64,000 bases of DNA from Selenomonas sp. AE3005. GTDB lineage: Bacteria; Bacillota; Negativicutes; Selenomonadales; Selenomonadaceae. Shown one piece after another: positions 16,382-24,932 of this stretch (positions are counted from its first letter, which is position 1; every line of letters starts with the position of its first letter). The translations under genes and the position numbers were made by a program. The stretch covers positions 1 to 64,000 of the forward strand of contig NZ_JMME01000016.1 in the NCBI RefSeq assembly GCF_000686945.1, written 5' to 3'. The notes beneath the pieces were generated by a model. It searched no databases. It was not told the DNA's origin and worked only from the letters and a program-made list of their open reading frames with translations.

Positions 16382-18480
16382 TCCACCGCCTTACAAACAA
16401 CGGTTGCCACACCGGCCCCCTGCAGGCGTTCCTGGACCATGGCCGTAACAGCCTCATCAGCATCCGGCAGCAAAATATATACACCATTGCTGCCTACCCC
16501 TACGAAATCTTCATTACGGATAACGTGACTGAGACGACCATCCAACCCAGCATAGTCAAGATTTGACATGTCAACCTTAAGCACAGCCACCGAAAAATCG
16601 GCCTGCAGGTTTCGTCTGTTTTCCAGTTCTTTGATGATTTTACGGAACTCTTCTGCATGCAGAATACGCGTACCGGAAACAAAGCGCTTTTCCTGTATAC
16701 CTTGCTCATAACGATAAGCTCTGGCCATCGATGCTGAAATCAAGCGCGTGGTAATCGACAAGAGATTCTGCTGATACAGACTCCACTGTTCAAAGCTCAG
16801 ACCAAAAATCGCAATCACGGCAATAACCTTATCCTGATGAACAATCGGCGCCGCCAAATCCGGTGTATCTTTTACCAGTTCCTTGTTGACGAAGACAGTG
16901 CGTTCCTGCAGGATGTTTTGCAGATATGGATAGTCAGCCACACGCAGGGAGCGTGGCTGACGGGACGCCAGCTTACCCATACGGATTTTCTGACGCAAAT
17001 AATACCCATCAGTTCCTACCACATAAATGGCTATATTATCCACTGTAAGTATCTGCGCTGTTACTTCAGCTGCCTGATTGAAAATATTTTCCGGTTCTAT
17101 ACTATCAAGCCGCTTGATAATGCGGTAAAGCCGGCCAATACTGTCATCAGAATTGACAATCTGCCGGTATAACTTATCCTTAACCGCCAGATTTTCTTCA
17201 TAAATACCACGCAAAAAATTATTTCTATCATCAGCCTGCCTTTTATGCCATTGCACAGATTCCTGTTCGAAACGCCGGGCATCAGCAAAATATCCGGTCA
17301 ATGCTGCTGTAAACAGGTAGGCAGTGATATGCAGTATATTTTCCGGCACATAAGTAAGCGAAATAAGCTCTCCGCCCCTGGATAACGAACCCACAATAAA
17401 TATCAGGATTGATATGACCATGGCAATAAATGCCTGCCGCTTACCATAAAGCAACCCCATAGTTCCAATGTAAACAAAATTGACATCCATCTGTGTCTGA
17501 GGATTTACTGTCGTTCCTTGCTGCCAATAGGCAATCCCGGCCATAAGCGCTGCCCCAATGATATTTTCACCGTAAGGAATGAATTTTTTGTACCAGGCGC
17601 GCCAACGAATACTACGAACACGATTTTGCGCCTCAACCCGGTCAGCCTCTACCTTGGCCTGAATATAATTCCATGTCTGTGCCAAGGCCGATTTTCTGTC
17701 ATATTTCAGCTGCCAGCCCAACTCATGTTTGGCCATACTGCTATCCAGTACCGGCTGCACATAAGGAAATGCCTTGAACCCTTTTGTATCATCATTTATA
17801 TCCGGCAAATCCGTTACATCCCTTATCCATGAGGCAAACGCCCCTGCCGTCAAGCCATTGCCCGTACCCAAATTGAGTTCTTCGTTCTGACAGCCACGAG
17901 CTATAGCCCGATAAATACCATACACAGCATCTGACGAATACAAAAAATCCCGTGGCGTTGTTTCATCATCCATACGGGGTAAAATCTCTTTTTTAATGCT
18001 GGCATATAAGGTACGCGCCACCAATCCGTCTTTAGGACTGCTATCAGGGCCATAAACCTCCGGTAACCGAATGATTGTCACGGGAATGATGGCCCATTCA
18101 GACCAAGCCCTGACGGCCTGTTCTGCCACCACAGCCATACCATCAGCAGCCCGTTCTGCCGTCTCGTCCTTAACTGCGGCTGCTGTAGATACGAAATATA
18201 CTGATTCCACCCCATACTCATAAGCCAGCGCCAAAATGTCGGCAAGACGTTGCAGGGCATCAATCCGCTCAGCAGCCAGCCGCTCTGCCGGCCATACGTA
18301 AACAAGCACCGGAATATTATGGATACGCAGAGTTTCTCTTGTCTGCTCCAACGACCCCGTTGCACTAAAATACTCCCAATCTTCCTTTACGAATAGTCTC
18401 TCCAGCTGGTTATCCCAAAAGGGCCTTGCCCCTGTCAGCATAACCTTGCGTTTCAGCTTGTTGTCATGCTGTTCACCCAT
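16378..18480 (-). CDS. pelD: PelD: c-di-GMP receptor of Pel synthesis, with N-terminal epimerase-like domain
   Basis: A 700-residue protein with four parts. Residues about 10-265 resemble an NAD-dependent epimerase/SDR (VYFVSTAAAV, RDFLYSSDAVYGIYRAI, LNLGTGNGL), but the glycine-rich loop is poor (LTGARPFWDNQL) and no clear YxxxK is seen. Residues 300-400 hold four membrane helices. Residues about 440-590 are GAF-like. Residues 600-700 form a degenerate GGDEF domain: RNED at 655-658 is an RxxD c-di-GMP I-site, while the active loop reads GSNGV instead of GGDEF. It should therefore bind c-di-GMP without making it and switch on Pel synthesis. It is the first pel gene, 18 bases after holA. Confidence 0.9.
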   Translation of the reverse strand: MGEQHDNKLKRKVMLTGARPFWDNQLERLFVKEDWEYFSATGSLEQTRETLRIHNIPVLVYVWPAERLAAERIDALQRLADILALAYEYGVESVYFVSTAAAVKDETAERAADGMAVVAEQAVRAWSEWAIIPVTIIRLPEVYGPDSSPKDGLVARTLYASIKKEILPRMDDETTPRDFLYSSDAVYGIYRAIARGCQNEELNLGTGNGLTAGAFASWIRDVTDLPDINDDTKGFKAFPYVQPVLDSSMAKHELGWQLKYDRKSALAQTWNYIQAKVEADRVEAQNRVRSIRWRAWYKKFIPYGENIIGAALMAGIAYWQQGTTVNPQTQMDVNFVYIGTMGLLYGKRQAFIAMVISILIFIVGSLSRGGELISLTYVPENILHITAYLFTAALTGYFADARRFEQESVQWHKRQADDRNNFLRGIYEENLAVKDKLYRQIVNSDDSIGRLYRIIKRLDSIEPENIFNQAAEVTAQILTVDNIAIYVVGTDGYYLRQKIRMGKLASRQPRSLRVADYPYLQNILQERTVFVNKELVKDTPDLAAPIVHQDKVIAVIAIFGLSFEQWSLYQQNLLSITTRLISASMARAYRYEQGIQEKRFVSGTRILHAEEFRKIIKELENRRNLQADFSVAVLKVDMSNLDYAGLDGRLSHVIRNEDFVGVGSNGVYILLPDADEAVTAMVQERLQGAGVATVVCKAVE

Positions 18481-18498
18481 AGATTTTCTCTCCTTTTC

Positions 18499-19545
18499 CT
18501 ATGCTGTCCCACGGCATAGGTCTATCACTACATGTTCTAATACTTCCTCTCCAGCTTGTCCAGTTTTTAAAAGATAATCTGCGTCTATCAGCTCCAGCAT
18601 ATTACGCTTTAGTACTGCTGACGGAAATTGTTGCGCCGCCCGTCCCAGTTTTTCAGCAATAAAGGGATTTAATTCCAGCGGTTTCGCCAAAGCCTTGCCT
18701 CTGATACCTTGCTGCTGTAAGACCTGTGCCTGCCAAAGTTGCCGCACATGACGGGTAAGCAACGCTAGTATCACCGTAAAATATGTGCCATCATTCAGCT
18801 GCCGCCGCAAAAGCTGCAAGGCTTTCTTGGCTTTCCGTTCACTGACAGCATCCAACAAAGCAAATACGGAAACTTCCGGCAAACCGGCAAATACCTGCGT
18901 CAGCAGGTCCTTTGTTATCCGCCGCTCCTTGGTAAAGAGTGCCAGCTTATCAAATTCTCTGTCCAAAAATTCCAGGGAAATCGTCTGCATGGTGCTGACC
19001 ACACCGCTGAAATACTCCATGGCCTCCCTGTCCATATCCTTATTCAGGGATTGCAGTTTTCCCTGCAGCCAGTCATTGATATTCCAGGCACGAATGGCCT
19101 CTGCTTCCAGCACCGCACCGCATTTTTCGATGGTCTTATACAACTTGCGCCGCTTGTCCGCCTTACCATTCTGTACAAAAATGACATAGCTGAACTCCGG
19201 CATGTCTGCCAAAGTTTTTAGCAAGCGTTCCTGTTTTTTATCCTTGCCAGTTTTACCATTATCTTCTTCCTCTTTTTTCTCCTTAAACAGGCTGGTATCC
19301 TGCAAGAACAACACATTTTTACTAGCAAAAAATGGTGCTGTTTCGATAAGGCCAACCAAATCATCTGCATCAACAGTCCCTGTCAGCTTTTGCAAAGCCC
19401 CGGCCTGCTCCTGTTGATTGGCAAACAGTATGGAGAAAATCTTCTCTCTGGCCTTATCCACATAATAATGTTCTTCCCCAGCCAACAAATAGACATGCTT
19501 CAGCCCATCCTTTTGCAAACTGGTCATAAACTCGCCAAATTTCAC
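18499..19545 (-). CDS. holA: DNA polymerase III delta subunit HolA
   Basis: The clamp-loader delta subunit, 348 residues, which opens the beta clamp. It has the family N-terminus (VYLLAGEEHYYVDKAREKI), the TAPFFASKNVLFLQD segment of the AAA-like fold, an acidic/lysine loop (EKKEEEDNGKTGKDKKQER) and the C-terminal collar helices (LLTRHVRQLWQAQVL). ATG 19545 gives the usual length. The Pel operon follows after only 18 bases, so pel may be read from the holA promoter as well as any internal one. In other Firmicutes holA is near comEC; here comEC is 6 kb upstream in the transcription direction. Confidence 0.93.
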   Translation of the reverse strand: MKFGEFMTSLQKDGLKHVYLLAGEEHYYVDKAREKIFSILFANQQEQAGALQKLTGTVDADDLVGLIETAPFFASKNVLFLQDTSLFKEKKEEEDNGKTGKDKKQERLLKTLADMPEFSYVIFVQNGKADKRRKLYKTIEKCGAVLEAEAIRAWNINDWLQGKLQSLNKDMDREAMEYFSGVVSTMQTISLEFLDREFDKLALFTKERRITKDLLTQVFAGLPEVSVFALLDAVSERKAKKALQLLRRQLNDGTYFTVILALLTRHVRQLWQAQVLQQQGIRGKALAKPLELNPFIAEKLGRAAQQFPSAVLKRNMLELIDADYLLKTGQAGEEVLEHVVIDLCRGTA

Positions 19546-19685
19546 AATCTATACCTCTACCAACATGCATTGATTCACTATTATAACACAATTGTTGCGA
19601 GTTTAGCATTAAAAATTAAAGATAAATTAAAAAACAGGCAGCAGACATTTTCCACCTGCGTACTAGAATCCCCTTCCAATGACTA

Positions 19686-19718
19686 TACAAAAATTGACCA
19701 GTCAAATGACTGGTCAAT
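19686..19718 (-). terminator. gdhA terminator
   Basis: attgaccagt (19693-19702) pairs perfectly with actggtcaat (19709-19718). On the minus strand it is followed by TTTTTG, and it lies 20 bases past the gdhA stop. Confidence 0.9.
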
Positions 19719-19737
19719 CTGTAAACATCCTATTATC

Positions 19738-21087
19738 TTATACCAAACCATGCGCCAGCATAACATTGGCCACCTTGACAAAGGCCGTAATGTTGGCACC
19801 GGCCACCAAATCGTCGGGGTCAGCATATTTTTCGGCATTAGCCTTGGCATTCTTGTAAATGTTGGCCATGATATCCTGCAGCTTGCCATCTACTTCTTCA
19901 AACGTCCACTGCAAGCGTTCGGAGTTCTGTGCCATTTCCAGGGCGGATACGGATACACCGCCGGCATTGGCTGCCTTGCCCGGAGCAAAGAGAACTTTGT
20001 TCTGCTGGAAGTAAGCGATAGCGTCCAAAGTTGACGGCATGTTAGCACCTTCGCCTACGGCGATTACACCATTGGCCACGAGTGCCTTGGCGCTTTCGAG
20101 GTCGATTTCGCCCTGGGTTGCACACGGCAGAGCCACGTCACATTTTACTGTCCATACGCCCTTGCAGCCTTCATGGTATTCAGCCTGCGGATGAGTTTCC
20201 ACATATTCCTTGATACGGCCGCGGCGAACCTGCTTAATTTCCTTGACAGCATCGAGGTCAATGCCGTTGGGGTCATAAACATAGCCGTTGGAATCGGAGC
20301 AGGTAACAACCTTGGCACCGAATTCCTGTGCTTTTTCGATGGCATAGGTTGCCACGTTGCCGGAACCGGATACCACTACGGTCTTATCCTTCAGGCTGAT
20401 ATCTTTAGCGTCAAGCATATTCTTGACGAAGTACAGCAGGCCGTAACCGGTAGCCTCCGTACGAGCAAGGCTGCCCCAGAAGTCAACCCGTTTGCCCGTG
20501 AGCACGCCGGCATCATAACTGTCGCGGATACGCTTGTACTGACCGTAGAGATAGCCGACCTCGCGGCCGCCCACGCCGATATCACCAGCCGGAACGTCCA
20601 CATCCGGGCCAATATGACGGTAGAGCTCTGTCATAAAGCTCTGGCAGAAATGCATAACTTCATTGTCTGATTTGCCATGCGGGTCAAAATCCGAACCACC
20701 CTTGGCACCGCCGATGGGCAGGCCGGACAGGGCATTCTTAAATACCTGCTCAAAAGCCAGGAATTTCAAAATATCGAGATTAACGCTGGGATGGAAACGC
20801 AGACCGCCTTTGTACGGGCCGATAGCGCTGCTCATCTGTACACGGAAACCGCGGTTTACATGTACTTCACCTTTATCATCCTGCCAGGGAACACGGAAAG
20901 TAATCACGCGCTCCGGCTCAATAATACGCTCTAAAATCTTCTGTTCCTTAAATTCGGGATGTGCCTCCAACACAGGGATAACGCTTTCCAGCACCTTGGA
21001 CACCGTATTCTTAAACTGCGGCTGGTCCGGGTCGCGTTTTGCAATCAGGTCTAACGTATCTTGTACATACTGTTTCATGTCTGCCAA
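19738..21087 (-). CDS. gdhA: NADP-specific glutamate dehydrogenase
   Basis: Hexameric glutamate dehydrogenase, about 449 residues, assimilating ammonium into 2-oxoglutarate. The catalytic region is intact (GGLRFHPSVN, PIGGAKGGSDFDPHG, DVPAGDIGVGGREVGY), followed by the dinucleotide-binding fold (VVSGSGNVATYAIEKA) with Ser in the position that favours NADP. TTG 21087 is chosen: AAAGGAG lies 8 bases upstream, giving MADMKQYV; the frame stays open to 21171 but with a poor ribosome site. Monocistronic, with its own terminator and an inverted repeat in the promoter region. Confidence 0.95.
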   Translation of the reverse strand: MADMKQYVQDTLDLIAKRDPDQPQFKNTVSKVLESVIPVLEAHPEFKEQKILERIIEPERVITFRVPWQDDKGEVHVNRGFRVQMSSAIGPYKGGLRFHPSVNLDILKFLAFEQVFKNALSGLPIGGAKGGSDFDPHGKSDNEVMHFCQSFMTELYRHIGPDVDVPAGDIGVGGREVGYLYGQYKRIRDSYDAGVLTGKRVDFWGSLARTEATGYGLLYFVKNMLDAKDISLKDKTVVVSGSGNVATYAIEKAQEFGAKVVTCSDSNGYVYDPNGIDLDAVKEIKQVRRGRIKEYVETHPQAEYHEGCKGVWTVKCDVALPCATQGEIDLESAKALVANGVIAVGEGANMPSTLDAIAYFQQNKVLFAPGKAANAGGVSVSALEMAQNSERLQWTFEEVDGKLQDIMANIYKNAKANAEKYADPDDLVAGANITAFVKVANVMLAHGLV

Positions 21088-21146
21088 AGTAATCGCTCCT
21101 TTGTCTTGAAAACTCATACAATTATGTCTACCGATAAATAGTATAC

Positions 21147-21166
21147 TACATTCCTGCCAGAATGTA
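21147..21166. promoter_or_regulatory. Inverted repeat in the gdhA promoter region, possible operator
   Basis: TACATTC (21147-21153) and GAATGTA (21160-21166) form perfect 7-base arms around CTGCCA. A -35/-10-like pair TTGTGT and TAGTAT (N17, minus strand) spans the palindrome. The regulator is unknown. Confidence 0.45.
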
Positions 21167-21229
21167 CACAATTTTATTATATTGAAGAAAATTTATAATA
21201 AATAATGTATACATGTTCAACAACATTAT

Positions 21230-23818
21230 TCAAATGTTGTGCAAGTACTTTCTGGGCAGATTTTTTACAAACGGACTGATATGGCGATAATGGCTGTACA
21301 GCGTCTGCGACCATGACAGGAACAGCTGCTTTCTGGCCCTGGTCATGGCCACGTAAAACAGCCTTGCCTCTTCCTCCAGCCGTCCGCTTTTCACCGCCTG
21401 CATACCAGGGAAAGTCCCTTCCTGCAGCCCCGCCAGGAATACATAATCAAACTCGGAGCCTTTGGCCTGATGAACGGTGATAATGGGTATTTGCTGACGC
21501 TTGGTCAGAATATCCAGTTCCGTATTGGATAAGGTCGTATACCGCAGGAATCTGTCTATCGCATCCAGCGGCCGAACCGCCTCATCATCAAGTTCCTTGG
21601 CCTGCCGGAATAAATCGCGCAGATGTTCTACACGCTGCGGTTCCTTTTGACGCAAGTAATACTTATCCATGCCCCAGCTGACCACAATTTCTCCCAGCAG
21701 CTGCCAGGGACGCAGGCAGCCGGCCTGCTGCCGGATAACCGTCAGCTTGTCTGCCCATTCATCAAACAGCCCCTGATTCTTTGCCATGAGCGCCTGCCGT
21801 ATCTCCACCTGCGGCCGTATATCCCGCTCGACTGCGTACATGAGAATCTCCGCCGTAGCCATAATATCATCTAAAGCATTATGACTGGATTTATGCTGCA
21901 CCTCGCAGTATTTCCCCAGGTATTCCAGCTTATGATTAGGCAGGTTCGGATAAAAGCGCCGGAAAATATCCAGCGTGTCATAATAGAGCGGATACTCCAA
22001 GGGCGGTAAGTCGAGCCGCGACAGCTCACTGCCTAAAATCCGCAAATCATAGGACACATTATGCCCCACGAGCACCGCTCCTTGGGCAAAAGCACAAAAA
22101 TCCTGCAGGACCTGCCGTGGTTCCTCACCATTTTCCTGCAAAAAATCATCGGTAAACCCATGCACCCTGACTGAATCTCCCACCTTGCGCAAAGGTGTCA
22201 AATAGCGGACAAACTCGTCCTTTACTGCGCCCTGCTTATCCAGTCTGATGCCGGCAATCTGAATTATTTCATCTCTCGTCGTATCCACGCCGGTGGATTC
22301 CACATCAAAGACGACGATATTCTCCTCCGGCAGTGCTTTGAGCAGTTCCCCATACGGGTCACCGCTTTTTCTGGCGTCCTCGTCCACAAAATCTGTCAGC
22401 CGCAGGCCCGCGCTGCGTATTTCCTCGCTGGAAAGTTTCTTGATAGTAGCCGGCCCTATTCCCTGGGCAAAACGATTCAGTACTCTTACCAGACTGCCGG
22501 TATCATGCTTGTTGACCGCCAGTTTGAGTACCGCCAGAGCGTCCTTTATTTCCTGCCGCCGAAAGAATTTCTGCTCGTCAATCAGCATAAAGGGCAGCCG
22601 TTCCTTTTCCGTCACAAACCTGCTAAGGGCACGGAAATTCGCGGATAAATCCTTGTTATAGCGGTTGCTGCGCGTCAGAATACAAACGCGGCTGTAGTCC
22701 TGCACCGGCAGCTGCTGAATCATATAGTATATCCACTGGGCCTCCTCGCTGAAATCAGCCGCCCCCTTCAGCACAATAGGTTCCCCATAATCTTTGCTCA
22801 CAGCCTGCAGGCCATCGGGATAAAGGAGATTCACCCGTTCAGGAAAGGAATTGCGCAGCCAGTCAAAGGACGCATTTAACAGCACCTGTGTGGCCCGGTA
22901 GTTTTCATGCAGCACTATGCGCTGCGGACTGTAGTCCTGCTGATACTTGCGCAAAACCAGCTCCGGATGGGAACCGCGCCACTCATAGATGGTCTGGAAA
23001 TAATCACCGCACAGCAGCAGATGGCTGGCCCCGAAAATCTGTGAAATAATCCGGTATTCCAGCAAGCTGGTATCCTGTACCTCATCAATGTTGATATACA
23101 GAAACCGTCTGGCCCATTTGCCAGCCACGCTGCTCTGCCGGAAAAGTTCCTCCACCTGCACCAACAGGTCAGTAAAATCCAGCCCGTGCAGCTCATGCAG
23201 GCGCTTATCATACAGGGCTGTTTTTTCCGCCCCCCACTCCTGCCAGCCTGTATACAGACGCTCATGGAACTGATAGGAATCATCGACCGCCAGCGACTTC
23301 ACACTATGCGGCTCATTTTTAAGCAGCCGCTGCAGAGTTTCGCCATAATCTTTTACCAGGTCACCGCTGTCAATAACATACTCCGCCTTCTTTTCCTTTA
23401 GCTGGTTCATCAGATTCTGCACGGCGCGCAAGGACCATTCCTCGTCCACCAGATCCTTTATCAGCGCCTGACAGTCAGTTTCATCAAAAATCGTAAAGTC
23501 CGTAAATAAATCCGAATTACGCTTGGCCTCGGTTTTAATCACCTCATAGCAAAAGCCGTGAAAGGTCTTTACCATTACACGGCTGCCATTGTCCCCTGCT
23601 ATGGATACTACCCGGTCCCGCATCTCCCGGCAGGCTTTATTGGTAAAGGTCAGGCACAGTATCTCTTCCGGCAGGGCACGATTTTCTGCAATTATATGTG
23701 CAATGCGGCAGGCCAGGGTATTGGTCTTGCCCGTCCCTGCCGGAGCCAAAAGCAAAATATTTGCTGTCAGCTCCTCCACTGCCTGCCGCTGTTCTTTATT
23801 CAGTTCTATATCAGCCAT
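21230..23818 (-). CDS. UvrD/PcrA-like superfamily I DNA helicase with embedded DEDDh 3'-5' exonuclease domain
   Basis: An 862-residue helicase. SF1 motifs are intact: LAPAGTGKTNTL (Walker A), TFTNKACREM, NIDEVQDTS, LCGDYFQTIYEWRGS, ENYRATQ, VHQAKGSEFDYVFLAG and YVAMTRA. Between the two helicase halves, residues about 500-665 encode a DnaQ-like exonuclease: FDVESTG (first D and E, D505), VGHNVSYD, then HNALDD (H646), so all DEDDh catalytic residues appear present. An unwinding plus trimming role in repair or recombination is inferred. ATG 23818 lies inside the 3' end of the upstream small gene (coupled). There is no strong ribosome site, in line with coupling. Confidence 0.88.
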   Translation of the reverse strand: MADIELNKEQRQAVEELTANILLLAPAGTGKTNTLACRIAHIIAENRALPEEILCLTFTNKACREMRDRVVSIAGDNGSRVMVKTFHGFCYEVIKTEAKRNSDLFTDFTIFDETDCQALIKDLVDEEWSLRAVQNLMNQLKEKKAEYVIDSGDLVKDYGETLQRLLKNEPHSVKSLAVDDSYQFHERLYTGWQEWGAEKTALYDKRLHELHGLDFTDLLVQVEELFRQSSVAGKWARRFLYINIDEVQDTSLLEYRIISQIFGASHLLLCGDYFQTIYEWRGSHPELVLRKYQQDYSPQRIVLHENYRATQVLLNASFDWLRNSFPERVNLLYPDGLQAVSKDYGEPIVLKGAADFSEEAQWIYYMIQQLPVQDYSRVCILTRSNRYNKDLSANFRALSRFVTEKERLPFMLIDEQKFFRRQEIKDALAVLKLAVNKHDTGSLVRVLNRFAQGIGPATIKKLSSEEIRSAGLRLTDFVDEDARKSGDPYGELLKALPEENIVVFDVESTGVDTTRDEIIQIAGIRLDKQGAVKDEFVRYLTPLRKVGDSVRVHGFTDDFLQENGEEPRQVLQDFCAFAQGAVLVGHNVSYDLRILGSELSRLDLPPLEYPLYYDTLDIFRRFYPNLPNHKLEYLGKYCEVQHKSSHNALDDIMATAEILMYAVERDIRPQVEIRQALMAKNQGLFDEWADKLTVIRQQAGCLRPWQLLGEIVVSWGMDKYYLRQKEPQRVEHLRDLFRQAKELDDEAVRPLDAIDRFLRYTTLSNTELDILTKRQQIPIITVHQAKGSEFDYVFLAGLQEGTFPGMQAVKSGRLEEEARLFYVAMTRARKQLFLSWSQTLYSHYRHISPFVKNLPRKYLHNI

Positions 23819-24005
23819 TTACGCTTAACGCCGCCTCAAATACTTCCACGCAGTCTTTTTTCTGCCGGGCTGCCAGTATCTCCTCATAGCTGGCCGGGGT
23901 CATTCCCATGCGCAGGAATCTTTCATGCAGTTCTACGGTCTGGTCTGCTGCGGCCTCTGTAATGCCCAGCTTTTTCGCTGCACTTTTAAATTCTTCTGCT
24001 GTCAT
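23811..24005 (-). CDS. Small protein of unknown function
   Basis: 64 residues, mostly helical and acidic/alanine-rich (MTAEEFKSAAKKLGITEAAA). It overlaps the helicase start by 8 bases. AGGAGG lies 9 bases before ATG 24005; the ATG at 24014 is too close to it. The opening resembles a DNA-binding HTH-like small protein (EFKSAAKKLGITEAAADQTV), but this is only an impression. It is probably co-translated with the helicase and could be an accessory factor. Function unknown. Confidence 0.65.
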   Translation of the reverse strand: MTAEEFKSAAKKLGITEAAADQTVELHERFLRMGMTPASYEEILAARQKKDCVEVFEAALSVNG

Positions 24006-24087
24006 ATAAATCATCCTCCTACATATATGAGTCTTACTTCTTGTTAAGTTCTACAGCTACAGGAAAAATTCCTGCTTACAAAGTCCA

Positions 24088-24156
24088 AGGGGCTGATGAT
24101 GTTTTCCTGTGCCTTTGCCGCTTGTGTCTCAGCGCAGGAAAACATCATCAGCCCCT
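24088..24156 (-). repeat. Long perfect hairpin downstream of an exported-protein gene
   Basis: A 22-bp perfect inverted repeat: 24088-24109 pairs with 24135-24156. The loop on the minus strand begins CGCTGAGACACAAGCG, itself able to pair CGCT with AGCG. It lies 20 bases after the stop of the gene at 24177. No strong T-tract follows, so it is terminator-like rather than a clear intrinsic terminator. Its loop shares a motif with the hairpin at 41117-41195. Confidence 0.8.
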
Positions 24157-24176
24157 CGGGCATCTTTATCTACATC

Positions 24177-24905
24177 TCACTTCTGAACATTCTTTAAGAA
24201 GTCCTTAAAGCTGTTTCTCACGATTTTTTCGAAAATATCCTTGCCATCGCCGGCGTAATCATCGGAGCGGACCTCATTCCGGGAATAGATGCACTTATCC
24301 GTAGCAGCGTCATATACATCCAGACGCACCTGCTGGGTAAGCGTCCAGATGGTCTTTTCCGGCACGTATACCGGATACTGCTCAGGAACGCTTTCCTCAT
24401 GTTTGCGCCCGTCACGGTCATAATACTTATAGGTCACATAACGGGTACGCCATTCCGTATGCGCCGGGATTACCCGGGAAGAATACTCATACTGCAAGTA
24501 TTTTGTCCTGGCATAGACATTAACCACCTGCGGCAGATTTTTCTTCCACATGGCCTCGGCTGCTGCCGGATTCTGCTGACGTAGTTTGTCAATATCTTTG
24601 AATTCCAGCAGGGAAACCTGATTTTCCACACGCTGTAATGGCAGGACTGTTATTTTCTGCTTGTTGACCTGCTCCCAAAAAACACTTTTAAAATTTTTTT
24701 CGGCAATGTCTGAGTCCATCTTCACGGCAGACATATCGAAATCATAAACCAGCATTTTTTGTACGCCTTTAAAATTATATCCCGGATCAGCCCATTGCTC
24801 AACATGAGCCGCTGCCGTTCCCGTCAGCAAACAGAAGGCACACAGACAAAACAGAATAAGTTTTGAGCAGGAACGCTGCCAAAGAATCTTGCCTGACATA
24901 AACAT
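24177..24905 (-). CDS. Exported protein of unknown function
   Basis: 242 residues with a signal peptide (LILFCLCAFCLLTGTAAAH) and a mature basic/aromatic domain. Notable segments are KMLVYDFDMSAVKMDS and a central TRYVTYKYYDRDGRKHEE followed by VPEQYPVYVPEKTIWTLTQQVRLDVYDAATDKCIYSR. The latter is reminiscent of periplasmic proteins that treat an assembled stress or surface component, but I do not recognise a family. ATG 24905 follows GAGGAGG. It is 27 bases after the next exported-protein gene, so the two are probably co-transcribed and ended by the long hairpin at 24088. Confidence 0.75.
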   Translation of the reverse strand: MFMSGKILWQRSCSKLILFCLCAFCLLTGTAAAHVEQWADPGYNFKGVQKMLVYDFDMSAVKMDSDIAEKNFKSVFWEQVNKQKITVLPLQRVENQVSLLEFKDIDKLRQQNPAAAEAMWKKNLPQVVNVYARTKYLQYEYSSRVIPAHTEWRTRYVTYKYYDRDGRKHEESVPEQYPVYVPEKTIWTLTQQVRLDVYDAATDKCIYSRNEVRSDDYAGDGKDIFEKIVRNSFKDFLKNVQK

Positions 24906-24932
24906 TCAACCATTCCTCCTCTCAACGCTGAT

